The notes: generated from the sequence alone by a model not told the origin. Counted from the first letter of the stretch, positions 12,505 to 20,758 are shown. The stretch: 20,783 bases of DNA from VRUE01 sp036524775 (GCA_036524775.1 DATDBO010000077.1:1-20783); one strand, 5' to 3'. A program made the numbers and translations.

Positions 12505-13208
12505 GCGTTGCAATGCTCGAGAGGGCCGCGCGTGAGTTGGCGCCGTTCCTCGACGAGATCGCTTTCGTAGGTGGAGCGACCGTCGTGCTCTGGATCACCG
12601 ATCCAGCCGCGCCCGCACCTCGGCCCACGAAGGACGTCGACGTGGTGGTCGAGGTCGCCTCGCGGCTTGCTTGGTACGACTTCGAGGAGCGCCTGCGTGC
12701 CCATGGGCTTCGCCATGACTCATCGAGCCCGGTGATCTGCAGGTGGAGAGCTGGTGATGGAAGGGACGACCTACTTGTCGACTTGATGCCGAGCGATGCG
12801 TCGATTCTGGGCTTCGAGAACCGCTGGCAGCAGCCGGCTCTCGACCATGCCGAAGCCGTCTCTCTGCCATCGGAAAAAGAGATACGTGCGATCTCGCCGC
12901 CCTACCTCATCGCAACGAAGCTGGAGGCCTGGAACGGGCGCGGGGGCGGCGATCATCTCCGCAGTCACGATCTCGAGGACGTCATCGCCCTCGTTGACGG
13001 CCGAGCGGAAATCATTGACGAAGTTGCCGCCGCTCCCAGCGATCTCCGCTCATTCATTTCCCAAGAGATCGCGGCTTTGTTAGCTCAACGCCGCTTTCTG
13101 GACGCTGTCGATGGCTCTGCTGCTGGACTGGGACGAAGCGGATCTGCTGATTCGAATCGGATCGACAGCATCCTCCTGCCGCGCCTCCGCGCAATCGCAG
13201 ACGAATAG
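12501..13208 (+). CDS. nucleotidyltransferase, AbiEii/MenT-like putative toxin
   Basis: The 235-residue protein starts at a GTG overlapping the upstream stop, with AGAGAGGAG (12484-12492) as the ribosome-binding site. It shows the nucleotidyltransferase signature FVGGATVVLW (GG at 24-25), then TKDVDVVVEV with metal-ligand aspartates D45 and D47, and a third Asp near 94 (LLVDLMPSD). The AbiEii-type motif follows: ATKLEAWNGRGGG, then SHDLEDVIALVDGR, with K140 and Asp residues 156 and 160. Known MenT/AbiEii toxins transfer nucleotides (MenT3 adds pyrimidines to tRNA 3' ends); this specific reaction is inferred and unproven here. Downstream is the broken integrase tail. Confidence 0.82.
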   Translation: MSVAMLERAARELAPFLDEIAFVGGATVVLWITDPAAPAPRPTKDVDVVVEVASRLAWYDFEERLRAHGLRHDSSSPVICRWRAGDGRDDLLVDLMPSDASILGFENRWQQPALDHAEAVSLPSEKEIRAISPPYLIATKLEAWNGRGGGDHLRSHDLEDVIALVDGRAEIIDEVAAAPSDLRSFISQEIAALLAQRRFLDAVDGSAAGLGRSGSADSNRIDSILLPRLRAIADE

Positions 13209-13242
13209 GTTCATTCGCGAGCGGTCTGGGGCTGGCGGGATA

Positions 13243-13376
13243 CACCGCCGCGAGGTCCGCCTACCGGCGGGCACCAACCTCCTCCAGCTAAGCCGCGCCT
13301 TCGGCAACCACTTGCCCGCCTTCACGCGACCCGCTACACACGCATCTGCTGCCAGGCGAGGAGCCCCTGTACTTGA
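13243..13376 (+). pseudogene. integrase C-terminal remnant with internal deletion
   Basis: A translated piece reads RREVRLPAGTNLLQLSRAFGNHLPAFTRP, which joins two separated parts of the intact integrase (RREVRLPG, encoded near 7645-7666, and GTNLLQLSRALGHHSPAFTLTRYTH, encoded from 7879). About 210 bp that would lie between them are missing. The nucleophile Tyr frame is then lost by a small deletion (CACGCGACCCGCTAC in place of CACGCTGACCCGCTAC). It cannot make a recombinase. Confidence 0.75.
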
Positions 13377-13461
13377 ATGGTTGCAAACCGGAATTGACAA
13401 ATGCCTTTCTTCACCCGGATAGTTTGGCGCCATTTCAAGCGAATGGTGATACTGCCGCGTC

Positions 13462-14245
13462 ATGCAGTTCGAAACCAAGACGATCCCTGTCGGGCAATTG
13501 ATGCTCGACACCAAGAATCCGCGTCACGGGGACTCGACTCGCAGCGGGCCGCTATCGAAAGCCTCATTGCTAGCCAGCGTCAAAAGCTGGTGGTCCTCGC
13601 CAACGACATCTTGAAAAATGGCCTCAGTCCGATAGAGCGCCTCATGGTGTTGAAAAGTAGGAACGGCTACACGGTGGTCGAGGGGAATCGCCGCCTGACC
13701 GCGGTCAAGCTGCGAATAACCCGGCGCTCGCGGATGGAACTCCGATCGCGGCCGCGATCAAGCGCTTGTCAAAAAAAGGGTCTGCTCCGAGCGAGGCAGA
13801 ATGCTCCATAGCTTCTTCTCGAAAAGCTGCTGCGCATTGGTTGGAAATCAGACACGGAGGGGAGTCAGAAGGCGCTGGCAGCGTTCCATGGAGCGCCTAC
13901 GCAGCAAACCGCTTTAAGAGCAAACCGGGCAGGGAGGCCGCGGCCGCCATGGCCTTCCTCGAAGCGGTGGCCGAGGGCTACCCGAGCAACGATCTTCTTC
14001 AGGAACTCGCCCAAGAAGTCGGCAAGAGGAAGATCACCACCCTCGGCCGCCTGGTCCTTGACCAGAACTTTCGAGACAAGGCTGGCGTCGAGTATCGCGA
14101 CGGTCTCGTCTACTTCCATTACTCCGCCTCCGATCTCCAGGCGTTCTTCGAGCACATCCTGGGTGATCTGGCCGCCGACATCGGCGTGAGCCAGCTACGC
14201 ACTGAGCCTTTGCGGGCCCGGTATCTCGAAAGCACTCCAGAAGTG
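13462..14245 (+). pseudogene. ParB-like nuclease-domain protein, multiply frameshifted
   Basis: Three reading frames together give one protein. MQFETKTIPVGQLMLDTKNPRHG comes from ATG 13462. After a one-base loss near 13530 it continues as QRAAIESLIASQRQKLVVLA and GYTVVEGNRRLTAVKL, the ParB N-terminal hallmark (EGNRRL). After a second shift near 13715 it continues as NNPALADGTPIAAAIKRLSKKG. A C-terminal region (FLEAVAEGYPSNDLLQELA, KITTLGRLVLDQNFRD, YFHYSASDLQAFFEHILGDL) stays open to about 14240, where it runs into a methylase fragment. Phage- and island-borne ParB/sulfiredoxin-like proteins are common; the intact ancestor's role is unknown. Confidence 0.65.
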
Positions 14246-14250
14246 AAGGC

Positions 14251-14517
14251 GGTCTTTATCTCGACACTCTTGGTTGGGACGACCATCTGCGGCTAGCTTG
14301 CATGTTGAAGGCGGGCGGCCGTTGGCTTGTCACCTACGACGCGGATTCACGCGTAACCGAGGATCTCTACGCGGGGCTCCGATGTGCCGAGTTCACTCTG
14401 TCGCACAGTGCCGCGGTTCAGCATGTGGGCAGGGAGTACGCGGTCTTTGCTCCTTCGCTAGCTATTCCGTCGCTTGAAGGGCTGGGTGACAAGGCTGCCT
14501 TTGTTCCGTCGGTTTAG
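14251..14517 (+). pseudogene. C-terminal fragment of a D12-class DNA adenine methylase
   Basis: In frame, this piece reads GGLYLDTLGWDDHLRLA, then MLKAGGRWLVTYDADSRV, DLYAGLRCAEFTLSHSA and HVGREYAVFAPSL, ending at TAG 14515-14517. The 'LY...W..H..LA..L...G.W..TYD......LY' pattern is that of the region after the DPPY motif in D12 (Dam-like) N6-adenine methylases. The N-terminal FxGxG and DPPY motifs are missing, replaced by the ParB-like sequence, so the gene was truncated by a deletion. The identification rests on pattern recognition only. Confidence 0.5.
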
Positions 14518-14572
14518 ACGGATCCACTCCGGCCCCTCCTGGCGCGTGAGGCTGACGAGGATCGAAACCCTG

Positions 14573-14668
14573 CGCGTCGGGATTGCCCTCGTGCACTTCG
14601 ATCTGGTCAGAGCTGGCACGGTCGAGCTCAGCATCGAAGTTGCCGGGCCGCCGAGTTTCGATCCAGGG
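14573..14668 (-). pseudogene. fragment of the 53-residue protein gene
   Basis: The minus-strand translation PWIETRRPGNFDAELDRA, continuing SDQIEVHEGNPDA, aligns with PWIDPDLQPGDFDVELDRA and ADQIELHEGNPDA of the gene at 10281-10442. The start codon region and the hydrophobic C-terminus are gone; after NPDA the sequence diverges. It lies 14 nt downstream of the VapB-like remnant on the same strand. Confidence 0.6.
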
Positions 14669-14681
14669 ACTAGCTTGGCGT

Positions 14682-14882
14682 TCAGCGCCAGGCGTCGGTC
14701 ATCGTTGCTGAGTCACCCGACGCGAGAGCATTGGGACTGAACAGCAGCTCCATCAACTGGCGCCTGTGACTCAGCTTGATGACTTCGGTCAGAGCCGCGT
14801 CGACCGTATCGGCAAGGGTCGTCGTGCCCAGCATCTCCTTCGCGGCATTCGCCTTGGCGGGGTCGCTCTCGAGAGAGGTCTT
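14682..14882 (-). pseudogene. VapB-type antitoxin remnant
   Basis: The last 66 codons of a minus-strand frame read KTSLESDPAKANAAKEMLG, then LADTVDAALTEVIKLSHRR and LMELLFSPNAL, ending DAWR. This is the ribbon-helix-helix VapB pattern (RTSLELD...A.E.LG..T..ETV..AL.EV......L..L). No in-frame ATG, GTG or TTG lies at the expected N-terminus; the frame simply continues upstream into the metallophosphoesterase region. No VapC PIN-domain toxin follows; the space is taken by the small-gene fragment. It is therefore an orphan, probably dead, antitoxin. Confidence 0.6.
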
Positions 14883-14958
14883 ATGTCGTGAGGAGAACGT
14901 GACCCTGTGGGTATAGCGAACAGCCGAACCAGAGGCAGATGGGCGAGGGTTGAACCTG

Positions 14959-15558
14959 CTATCTGACTTCGAGCCAGGTGCCGGCGGGGCCGAGGTTGTA
15001 GAGGGGCGTCTCGCCGATCTGGCTCTGGCAACCCCATGACTCGTGGATGTGGCCGCAGACCGCCAGCCGCGGGCGCTTGTCTTCAATCGCCTGGAGGAGG
15101 GCGTTGCTGCCGAAGTGGTCGCCGCTGCCGCTGGAGTCGCAGTGGCCGTGCGGGGGGGAGTGGAGGACGAGGACGGCGCCCTCCGGACAGGCGGCGAGCT
15201 GCTCGGCCGCCGAGAGGTCGTCGAGGTCGAAGCTCCAGTCCCAGGGCGTGATCGGGATCCCGGCGCCGAGGCCGTAGAAGCTCACCCCGTCTATCTCGGT
15301 GCCATCGCCGTGCAGGACGCGGGCGGTGCTCCAGGCCGACGATGCCTCACGCAGGGCGTCCTCGGTCTCGTTGTTGCCGGGGACCAGGACGGTGGGCGCC
15401 TTGATCGCCGCCAGAGCGGCGATCGTCTCCTCCAGCCCCTCGTGCACCGAGGCGAAGTCGCCCGCCCCGATCACGACGTCCGCCTCGGCCGCCATCTCGA
15501 CCAGCTTCTCGGCCTGACCCAGGTCGCGGTGCAGGTCGCTGAAGGCGAGGAGCTTCAC
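14959..15558 (-). CDS. calcineurin-like metallophosphoesterase
   Basis: The 199-residue protein starts at GTG 15558, where the first strand and motif begin (KLLAFSDLHRD). An ATG at 15714 is in frame but would add 52 low-complexity residues and overlap the divergent small gene. The phosphoesterase motifs are in order: DLH (D8, H10), GAGD (D34), GNNE (N62, where most relatives have GNHE/D), LVLHSPPHGH (H133) and CGHIHES (H170, H172). These bind two metal ions and hydrolyse phosphomono- or diesters. It is a small, cytoplasmic single-domain member without a signal peptide; the substrate cannot be inferred. It marks the return to core-like sequence after the decayed island. Confidence 0.9.
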   Translation of the reverse strand: MKLLAFSDLHRDLGQAEKLVEMAAEADVVIGAGDFASVHEGLEETIAALAAIKAPTVLVPGNNETEDALREASSAWSTARVLHGDGTEIDGVSFYGLGAGIPITPWDWSFDLDDLSAAEQLAACPEGAVLVLHSPPHGHCDSSGSGDHFGSNALLQAIEDKRPRLAVCGHIHESWGCQSQIGETPLYNLGPAGTWLEVR

Positions 15559-15616
15559 GCCGCCAGCGTAGCCGCCTCGCCGGAGTCCTGCCCGTCCGGT
15601 AACCTCGCGCGCGCTC

Positions 15617-15790
15617 ATGCCCGACGTCTTCTGGATCGGCTTCGGAATCGCCGCCTTCGGCACCCTTCTCGGGCTCTTCTCCGGCGCCCGCTCGGCGAGC
15701 ACCCGGACCACCACCGGGCTCGCGATCGGCGCCTTCCTCGGCCTGATGGCCAGCTTCCCGCTGCTCGCAATCGGCCTCTCGACTGCCTAG
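15617..15790 (+). CDS. 57-residue two-helix membrane protein
   Basis: A short open frame, ATG 15617 to TAG 15788-15790, encodes two hydrophobic helices (about 5-22 and 35-54) separated by a polar Arg/Ser/Thr loop (GARSASTRTTT). The G/C-rich third positions fit the local genes. It is divergent from the metallophosphoesterase, 58 nt away, and ends about 107 nt before the aldo/keto reductase. I see no clear Shine-Dalgarno sequence. It is probably a small inner-membrane protein of unknown function. Confidence 0.55.
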   Translation: MPDVFWIGFGIAAFGTLLGLFSGARSASTRTTTGLAIGAFLGLMASFPLLAIGLSTA

Positions 15791-15829
15791 CGCTCCTTGG
15801 GCGGCATTCGCCTGGCGCCCGCGCGGGCG

Positions 15830-15854
15830 TATATTCGATCTACCCATCGGGTAG
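15830..15854 (+). promoter_or_regulatory. -10-like TATATT and adjacent dyad upstream of the aldo/keto reductase
   Basis: TATATT (15830-15835) is an AT-rich island in GC-rich sequence and a plausible -10. A perfect inverted repeat, CTACCC (15840-15845)/GGGTAG (15849-15854), follows, covering the likely transcription start. This layout suits repression by a small dimeric regulator. No -35 is evident. The gene itself has a good AGGGAG (15885-15890) before ATG 15898. Confidence 0.35.
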
Positions 15855-15897
15855 CCCGCCCCTGCGGTTCCCACTCACCGACGAAAGGGAGCAAGAG

Positions 15898-16738
15898 ATG
15901 ACGCAGGCGACCTCGGTCCCGTCGATCGCCCTCCACGACGGCGTGGAGATCCCCCAGCTCGGCTTCGGCGTCTTCCAGGTGCCGCCCGAGGACACCCAGG
16001 AAACCGTCGAGGAGGCGCTCGAGGTCGGCTACCGCCACATCGACAACGGCCGGCGCCTACCGCAACGAGCGCGGCGTCGGCGCGGCGATCGCTGCCTCCG
16101 ACGTCCCCCGCGAGGAGATCTTCGTCACGACCAAGCTGTGGAACTCCCAGCAGGGCTACGAGTCGACCCTGGGCGCCTTCCAGAAGAGCCTCGACCGGCT
16201 CGGCCTAGATCACGTCGACCTCTACCTGATCCACTGGCCGGTGCCGACCGAGGGTCGCACGCTCGACACCTGGCGCGCCTTCGAACGGATCCACGAGGAG
16301 GGCGGCTCGCGCACGATCGGCGTCTCCAACTTCCGCATCGAGGACCTCGAGATGCTCGAGCGCGAGGCCGACGCCCTGCCGACCATCAACCAGGTCGAGC
16401 TCCACCCCCACCTGCAGCAGGCCGAGCTGCGCGAGTGGCACCGCGAGCACGGCATCGCCACCGAGGCCTGGAGCCCGCTCGCCCAGGGCGAGCTGCTCGT
16501 CAACGAGACGATCGCCTCCGTCGCCGCCCGCCACGACCGCACTCCCGCGCAGGTCATCCTGCGCTGGCACCTGCAGCTCGGCAACGTCGTCATCCCCAAG
16601 TCGGTGACGCCGAAGCGGATCCGCGAGAACTTCGACCTGTTCGACTTCGAGCTGGGCGACGAGGACATGACCGAGATCGCCGCGCTCGACGTCGGCAAGC
16701 GCATCGGCCCCGACCCGGCGACCTTCGTCTCGCCCTAA
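15898..16738 (+). CDS. aldo/keto reductase, interrupted by a one-base frameshift
   Basis: Two frames join into a 279-residue aldo/keto reductase. Frame one encodes LHDGVEIPQLGFGVFQVP and EEALEVGYRHID. An extra A at 16045/16046 then shifts the frame inside the catalytic motif, which should read DTAGAYRNE (catalytic Asp and Tyr). Frame two continues with EEIFVTTKLWNSQQGYE (catalytic Lys in TTKLW), DHVDLYLIHWP (His), GVSNF, NQVELHPHLQQ and VVIPKSVTPKRI, the NADPH-binding segment, ending at TAA 16736-16738. Removing one base gives a perfect family-length product. The enzyme would reduce aldehydes or ketones with NADPH. As written it is broken; this may be a sequencing indel or a fresh pseudogene. 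Its end overlaps the convergent ligase by 2 nt. Confidence 0.85.
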
Positions 16739-19277
16739 GGGCCCTCGAGCGCGCGGGCGCGGACCTTGCCGGTGGCCGTGCGGGGGATCTCGGTGACGAA
16801 GACGACGTCGCGGGGGACCTGGAAGCGGGGCAGGTGCTGCTTGACGTGGCCGCGCAGCTCCTCCTCGCTCGGCTTCGCACCGGGCGCGGCGACGACGTAG
16901 GCGCGCAGGCGCCGGCCGAACTCTTCGTCATCGACGCCGACCACGGCGACATCGGCCACAGTCGGGTGGCGGCCGAGCACGTCGCTCACCTCCTGCGGGA
17001 AGACGTTCTCGCCGCCGGAGAGATCATGTCGTCCTCGCGCCCGTCGATCAGCAGCCGCCCCTCGGCGTCGAGATGACCGAGGTCGCCGGTGTTCATCAGC
17101 CCGCCGACGGTCTCCTTCGGCGCCTCCTCGCCCGAGTAGCCGTCGAAGACGAGCCGGCCGCCGATGAAGACGTGGCCGACCTCGCCGGGAGCAGCCTCGC
17201 GGCGCTCGGCGTCGAGGATCTTGAGCGTCGTCCCCAGCGGCGGCCGGCCGACGGTGCCGGGGGAGGCGCGCAGGTCGGCCGGGCCGGCGATTGCGGCGAA
17301 GCCGGTCTCGGTCGAGCCGTAGAGGTTGTAGAGGACCTCGCCGAAGCTGTCGGCGATCCCGGCCGAGGTCGCGGGAGAGAGGGCGGAGGCCCCCGAAACC
17401 ACCGCCCGCAGGGACGAGGTGTCGTAGCGCTCGCGGGCTTCCGGCGGACAGCGCAGGATGCGGTCGAGCATGATCGGCACCGCGACCAGCGCCCCAGCTC
17501 CGTGGCGCTCGATCGCCGCCAGCGCCTCCTCCGGCTCGAAGCGGCGCCGCAGGACGACGGTCGTGCCGAGCACCAGGCCGAGCGAGAGGAAGGCGAGCCC
17601 GAAGCCGTGGAAGGCGGGCGGGGCGACGAGGATCGGCTCGTCGGAGCGCAGCGGGACGTTGGCGAAGATCGTCGCCACCGGCCCGAGCGCCGCGCTCAGC
17701 TCGGGGTTGCGGGGAGCGGACTTGGGCACGCCGGTGGTGCCCGAGGTGAGGATGACCAGACGCCCGCGCTCGCTCGGCCGGGCGAGCTTCGCGCCCGGCC
17801 CGGCGGCGAACCGGTCGAGGCTGAGCGCGGGCGGCTCGCCGTCGTGCCAGGCGGTGACGAGCCCGCCGTCGAACCCGGATCCCTCGAAGAGCGGCGCGAA
17901 CTCCTCGTCGTGGACGACCGCGGCGGGGCGCTCGCGCTCCAGCACCTTGGCCAGCTGCGGCGCCGGGAAGTCGGTGCCGAGCAGGAGCAGGTCGGCGCCG
18001 AGCAGCGAGCCGGCGGCGATCGCTTCGACGAAGCCGCGGTGGTTGCGGCACATCACCGCCAGCGGCGCGCCCGGGCCGACCCCGAGCTCGCGGCCCAGGC
18101 CGGCGGCGACCGCGGCGCCGCGGCGGTCGAGCTCGGCGTAGGAGACCTCACCGCGCTCGTCGGCGATCGCCGTGCGGTCGGGCCGGCGGGCCGCGCCGAG
18201 GGCGATCAGGGTCGCCGGCCCCATTCCCATCCGCAGCGCTCGCAGCGCCGTCGGCAGGCGGGAAGGCGGCACCGGCGCGAGGCCGCCTGCGTCGCGCAGC
18301 GCTGCCAGCGCCCGCCGGCCCAGCCGCGCGTTGAAGAGCAGGTCGGATCCCTCCGTCGCCCCGTCCTGCCCACTCTGCGAGCCGCCCCCGCCGCGCGCCG
18401 CCGCGGTGTCCTCGGTGAAGCGGAAGAGCAGGCCGGTCGCCGCGTCCCACGGGGTTCGCGCCACCGTCGTCGCCACGTCGGCGACCGGCGACCACCAGGG
18501 CGCGATCGAGCGCGGCCGGCGCACGATCGCCCGGCAGACCGTCGCCGCCGCCCCCTCGGGGGTCTGCCCAGGAACGTGGCGGTAGATCGGCGTCGGGGCG
18601 CTCATCCGCGTGTGGATCAGCGCCATGTAGACGGAGGTGACGGCGATGCCGTCGCCGCGCAGCTCCGGGGCGACGCTGCGCAGCCAGATGTCGAAGGCGC
18701 TCTTCGAGGCCTGGTAGGCGCCCCAGCGCGGTCCCGGCGCGATCCGCGCGCCGATCGTCGAGACGTTGACGATCTGCCCGCCGCCGCGGGCGCGCATCGA
18801 GGGCAGCAGCGCCAGCAGCAGTCGCACGGGCCCCAGGTAGTTGATCCCGACCGTGCGCTCGAAGTCGTGGAAGCGATCGTAGGAGAGCTCGAGCGAGCGC
18901 CGGATCGACTTACCGGCGTTGCTGACCACGATGTCGACGTGATCGTGCTCGGCCGGCACCCACTCGGCGAGCGCTTCGACGCTCGCGACGTCGGTCAGGT
19001 CGGCGGCGCGGGTGTGGGCATCGCCGCCCGCCGCGCGGATCTCGGCGGCGATCTCCTCCAGCCGCTCGCCCGAGCGGGCGGTGAGCAGCACGGTCGCGCC
19101 GGCGCCGCCGAGTCGGCGCGCGGTCGCCTCGCCGAGCCCGTAGGAGGCGCCGGTGACCAGCACCGTCTTGCCGGCGACCGCGGCGCGCAGCTCCCCCTCG
19201 TCGAGAGCAGAGGGCGGGTTGACCAGCGGCTCGGCGGCGCGCAGCAGCCGCCCCGGCGCCCTGCGGACCCGGCTCAT
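16735..19277 (-). CDS. short-chain dehydrogenase fused to acyl-CoA synthetase (frameshifted near the 3' end)
   Basis: One continuous frame from ATG 19277 encodes an SDR followed by an AMP-forming ligase. SDR part (about 36-290): VTGASYGLGEA cofactor loop, SNAGKS, catalytic S173, Y188 and K192 (YQASK). A Gly/Ser-rich linker (about 295-310) follows. Ligase part (from about 345): P-loop ILTSGTTGVPKS (509-520), LYNLYGSTETGF, LMNTGDLGHLD, DGREDDMI. Near 17018-17025 one base is missing, so the frame ends early; restoring it gives SGGENVFPQE and the C-terminal TGKVRARAL with its catalytic Lys, for a total of 847 residues. The ATG overlaps the monooxygenase TGA by one base. Likely roles are oxidation or reduction of a long-chain alcohol/carbonyl and CoA activation of the acid. 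Substrates are unknown. Confidence 0.85.
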
Positions 19278-20758
19278 CAGACCGCGGCCGGCTCCGGCGT
19301 GGGCGCGGCGACGGTGTAGTCGGCGGGGTCGAAGCGGGCGAGGCGGCGGCGCAGCTCGAAGGTCGAGCCGGGGAACATCGTGCTGTTGCGGCCGTTCGCG
19401 TCGAGGTAGTAGCTGTTGCAGCCACCGGCGTTCCAGACCGTGCCGGCGAGGCGGGACTGGACCTCGGCGTTGAAGCGCTCCTGCGTCTCCGCCCTGACCT
19501 CGACGCTGGCCAGGTCGCCGTCGGACATCGCCCGCAGCGCCTCGACCATGTAGCCGATCTGGGTCTCGGAGAGGACGAAGGCCGAGGAGTGTCCGTTGCC
19601 GACATTCGGCCCGAGCAGGATGAAGAAGTTGGGGAAGCCGTGGACGACGCTGCCGAGGTAGCCGGTCGGGCTGCCCTGCCAGGTCCCCGCGAGGCTGCGC
19701 CCGCCGCGGCCCTTGACCCGCGCCGCGATCGGCAGGTCGGTGATCGTGAAGCCGGTGCCGAGCACGATCGTGTCGGCTGGCCGCTCCACCCCGTCGGCGC
19801 CGACGACGCCGTGCGGCCGAACTTCCTCCACTGCGTGGGGGACGACGTCGACGTTGGGCCGGCTCAGCGCCCGGTACCAATCGTTGGAGAAGAGCAGCCG
19901 CTTGCACCCGATCGTGTACTCGGGGGTGAGGATGCGGCGCAGCTCGGGGTCGGGGACCGAGCGGCGCAGGTGGCGCACGGCGGCGGCCTGCAGCGGCGCC
20001 AACAGCCGCGGGTTGCGGGTCGCCACGCCGAGGGCCTCGCCGGCGCCGTAGATCCCGCCCCGCAGGGCACGCTGCGTGGACGGGTAGCGGCGGAAGATCG
20101 CCTGGGTGCGGGGGCCGAGCGGGCGGTCCCCCTTGGGCAGGACCCAGTGGGCGGTCCTTTGGAAGACCGTCAGCGAGGCGACGCGCGGCTGGATCTCCGG
20201 CACGAACTGGACCGCCGAGGCGCCGCTGCCGATCGTCGCCACCCGGGCGCCGTCGAGGTCGTGGTCGTGGTCCCAGCGCGAGGAGTGGAAGACCTTCCCC
20301 TCGAAGCTCTCCAGCCCGGGGATCTCGGGGACGACCGGCTCGCTCCACGGCCCGGTCGCCGAAACCAGCACCCGTGCGGCGTACTCGCCGGCGCCGGTTC
20401 GCACTTGCCAGCGCTGCGCCGCTGCGTCCCACTCGGCGTCGAGCACGTCGGCGTTGCACCGGATCCGGTCCGAGACCCCGTGCTCGGCTGCGACGTCGAG
20501 CAGGTAGCGGCGGATCTCCTCCTGCGGGGCGAAGGCGCGGCTCCAGTCCGGTTTCGGCGCGAAGGAGTAGGAGTAGAGCGCCGTCGGCACGTCGCAGGCG
20601 CAGCCCGGGTAGGTGTTGTCGCGCCAGGTGCCACCCGGCTCGCCGGCGCGCTCGAGCACGACGAAGTCCTCGATCCCGGCCCTCCGCATGTGGATTGCCG
20701 CGCCGATCCCCGACATGCCGGCGCCGATCACCGCGACCCTGATCTCCTGCGCGCTCAT
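19277..20758 (-). CDS. Baeyer-Villiger-type flavin-containing monooxygenase
   Basis: The 493-residue flavoprotein has the FAD Rossmann motif GAGMSG (12-17) with a VVLERAGEPGGTW continuation. DNTYPGCACDVPT follows. The BVMO fingerprint FEGKVFHSSRWD (152-163, F-x-G-x3-H-x3-W-D) comes next, then a second Rossmann motif GSGASA (177-182) for NADPH. The late FPNFFILLGPNVGNGHSS is also typical. Such enzymes insert oxygen next to a carbonyl or oxidise heteroatoms, using NADPH and O2. The position directly upstream of, and overlapping, the SDR-acyl-CoA synthetase gene matches the mymA-type arrangement in mycobacteria, where a similar monooxygenase precedes SDR and FadD genes. A TAGAAT hexamer ends 7 nt before the ATG, so the message is probably leaderless. 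Confidence 0.95.
   Translation of the reverse strand: MSAQEIRVAVIGAGMSGIGAAIHMRRAGIEDFVVLERAGEPGGTWRDNTYPGCACDVPTALYSYSFAPKPDWSRAFAPQEEIRRYLLDVAAEHGVSDRIRCNADVLDAEWDAAAQRWQVRTGAGEYAARVLVSATGPWSEPVVPEIPGLESFEGKVFHSSRWDHDHDLDGARVATIGSGASAVQFVPEIQPRVASLTVFQRTAHWVLPKGDRPLGPRTQAIFRRYPSTQRALRGGIYGAGEALGVATRNPRLLAPLQAAAVRHLRRSVPDPELRRILTPEYTIGCKRLLFSNDWYRALSRPNVDVVPHAVEEVRPHGVVGADGVERPADTIVLGTGFTITDLPIAARVKGRGGRSLAGTWQGSPTGYLGSVVHGFPNFFILLGPNVGNGHSSAFVLSETQIGYMVEALRAMSDGDLASVEVRAETQERFNAEVQSRLAGTVWNAGGCNSYYLDANGRNSTMFPGSTFELRRRLARFDPADYTVAAPTPEPAAV

Larger units (their letters stand above)
11939..14958. mobile_element. degenerate second accessory island (island 2)
   Basis: The segment between the distal att repeat and the metallophosphoesterase holds one intact-looking toxin-antitoxin-like pair plus remnants of an integrase, a ParB-like protein, a D12 methylase, a small protein shared with island 1 and a VapB antitoxin. 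The integrase remnant aligns with the intact island-1 integrase. I found no third copy of the att repeat at the right edge, so the boundary at about 14958 is set only by the next core-like gene. Confidence 0.6.

Noticed and set aside
14900..14958. Third att copy closing island 2
   Set aside because: A GGGTTGAACCTG stretch here resembles the T-loop region only loosely and does not align over the 43-nt core.
15043..17076. Plus-strand 677-codon frame
   Set aside because: It is a shadow of the metallophosphoesterase and ligase; only the short piece 15898-16047 is real, as the start of the aldo/keto reductase.
17073..19319. Plus-strand 748-codon frame opposite the SDR-ligase gene
   Set aside because: Antisense shadow frame; the minus strand holds clear SDR and AMP-ligase motifs over the whole length.
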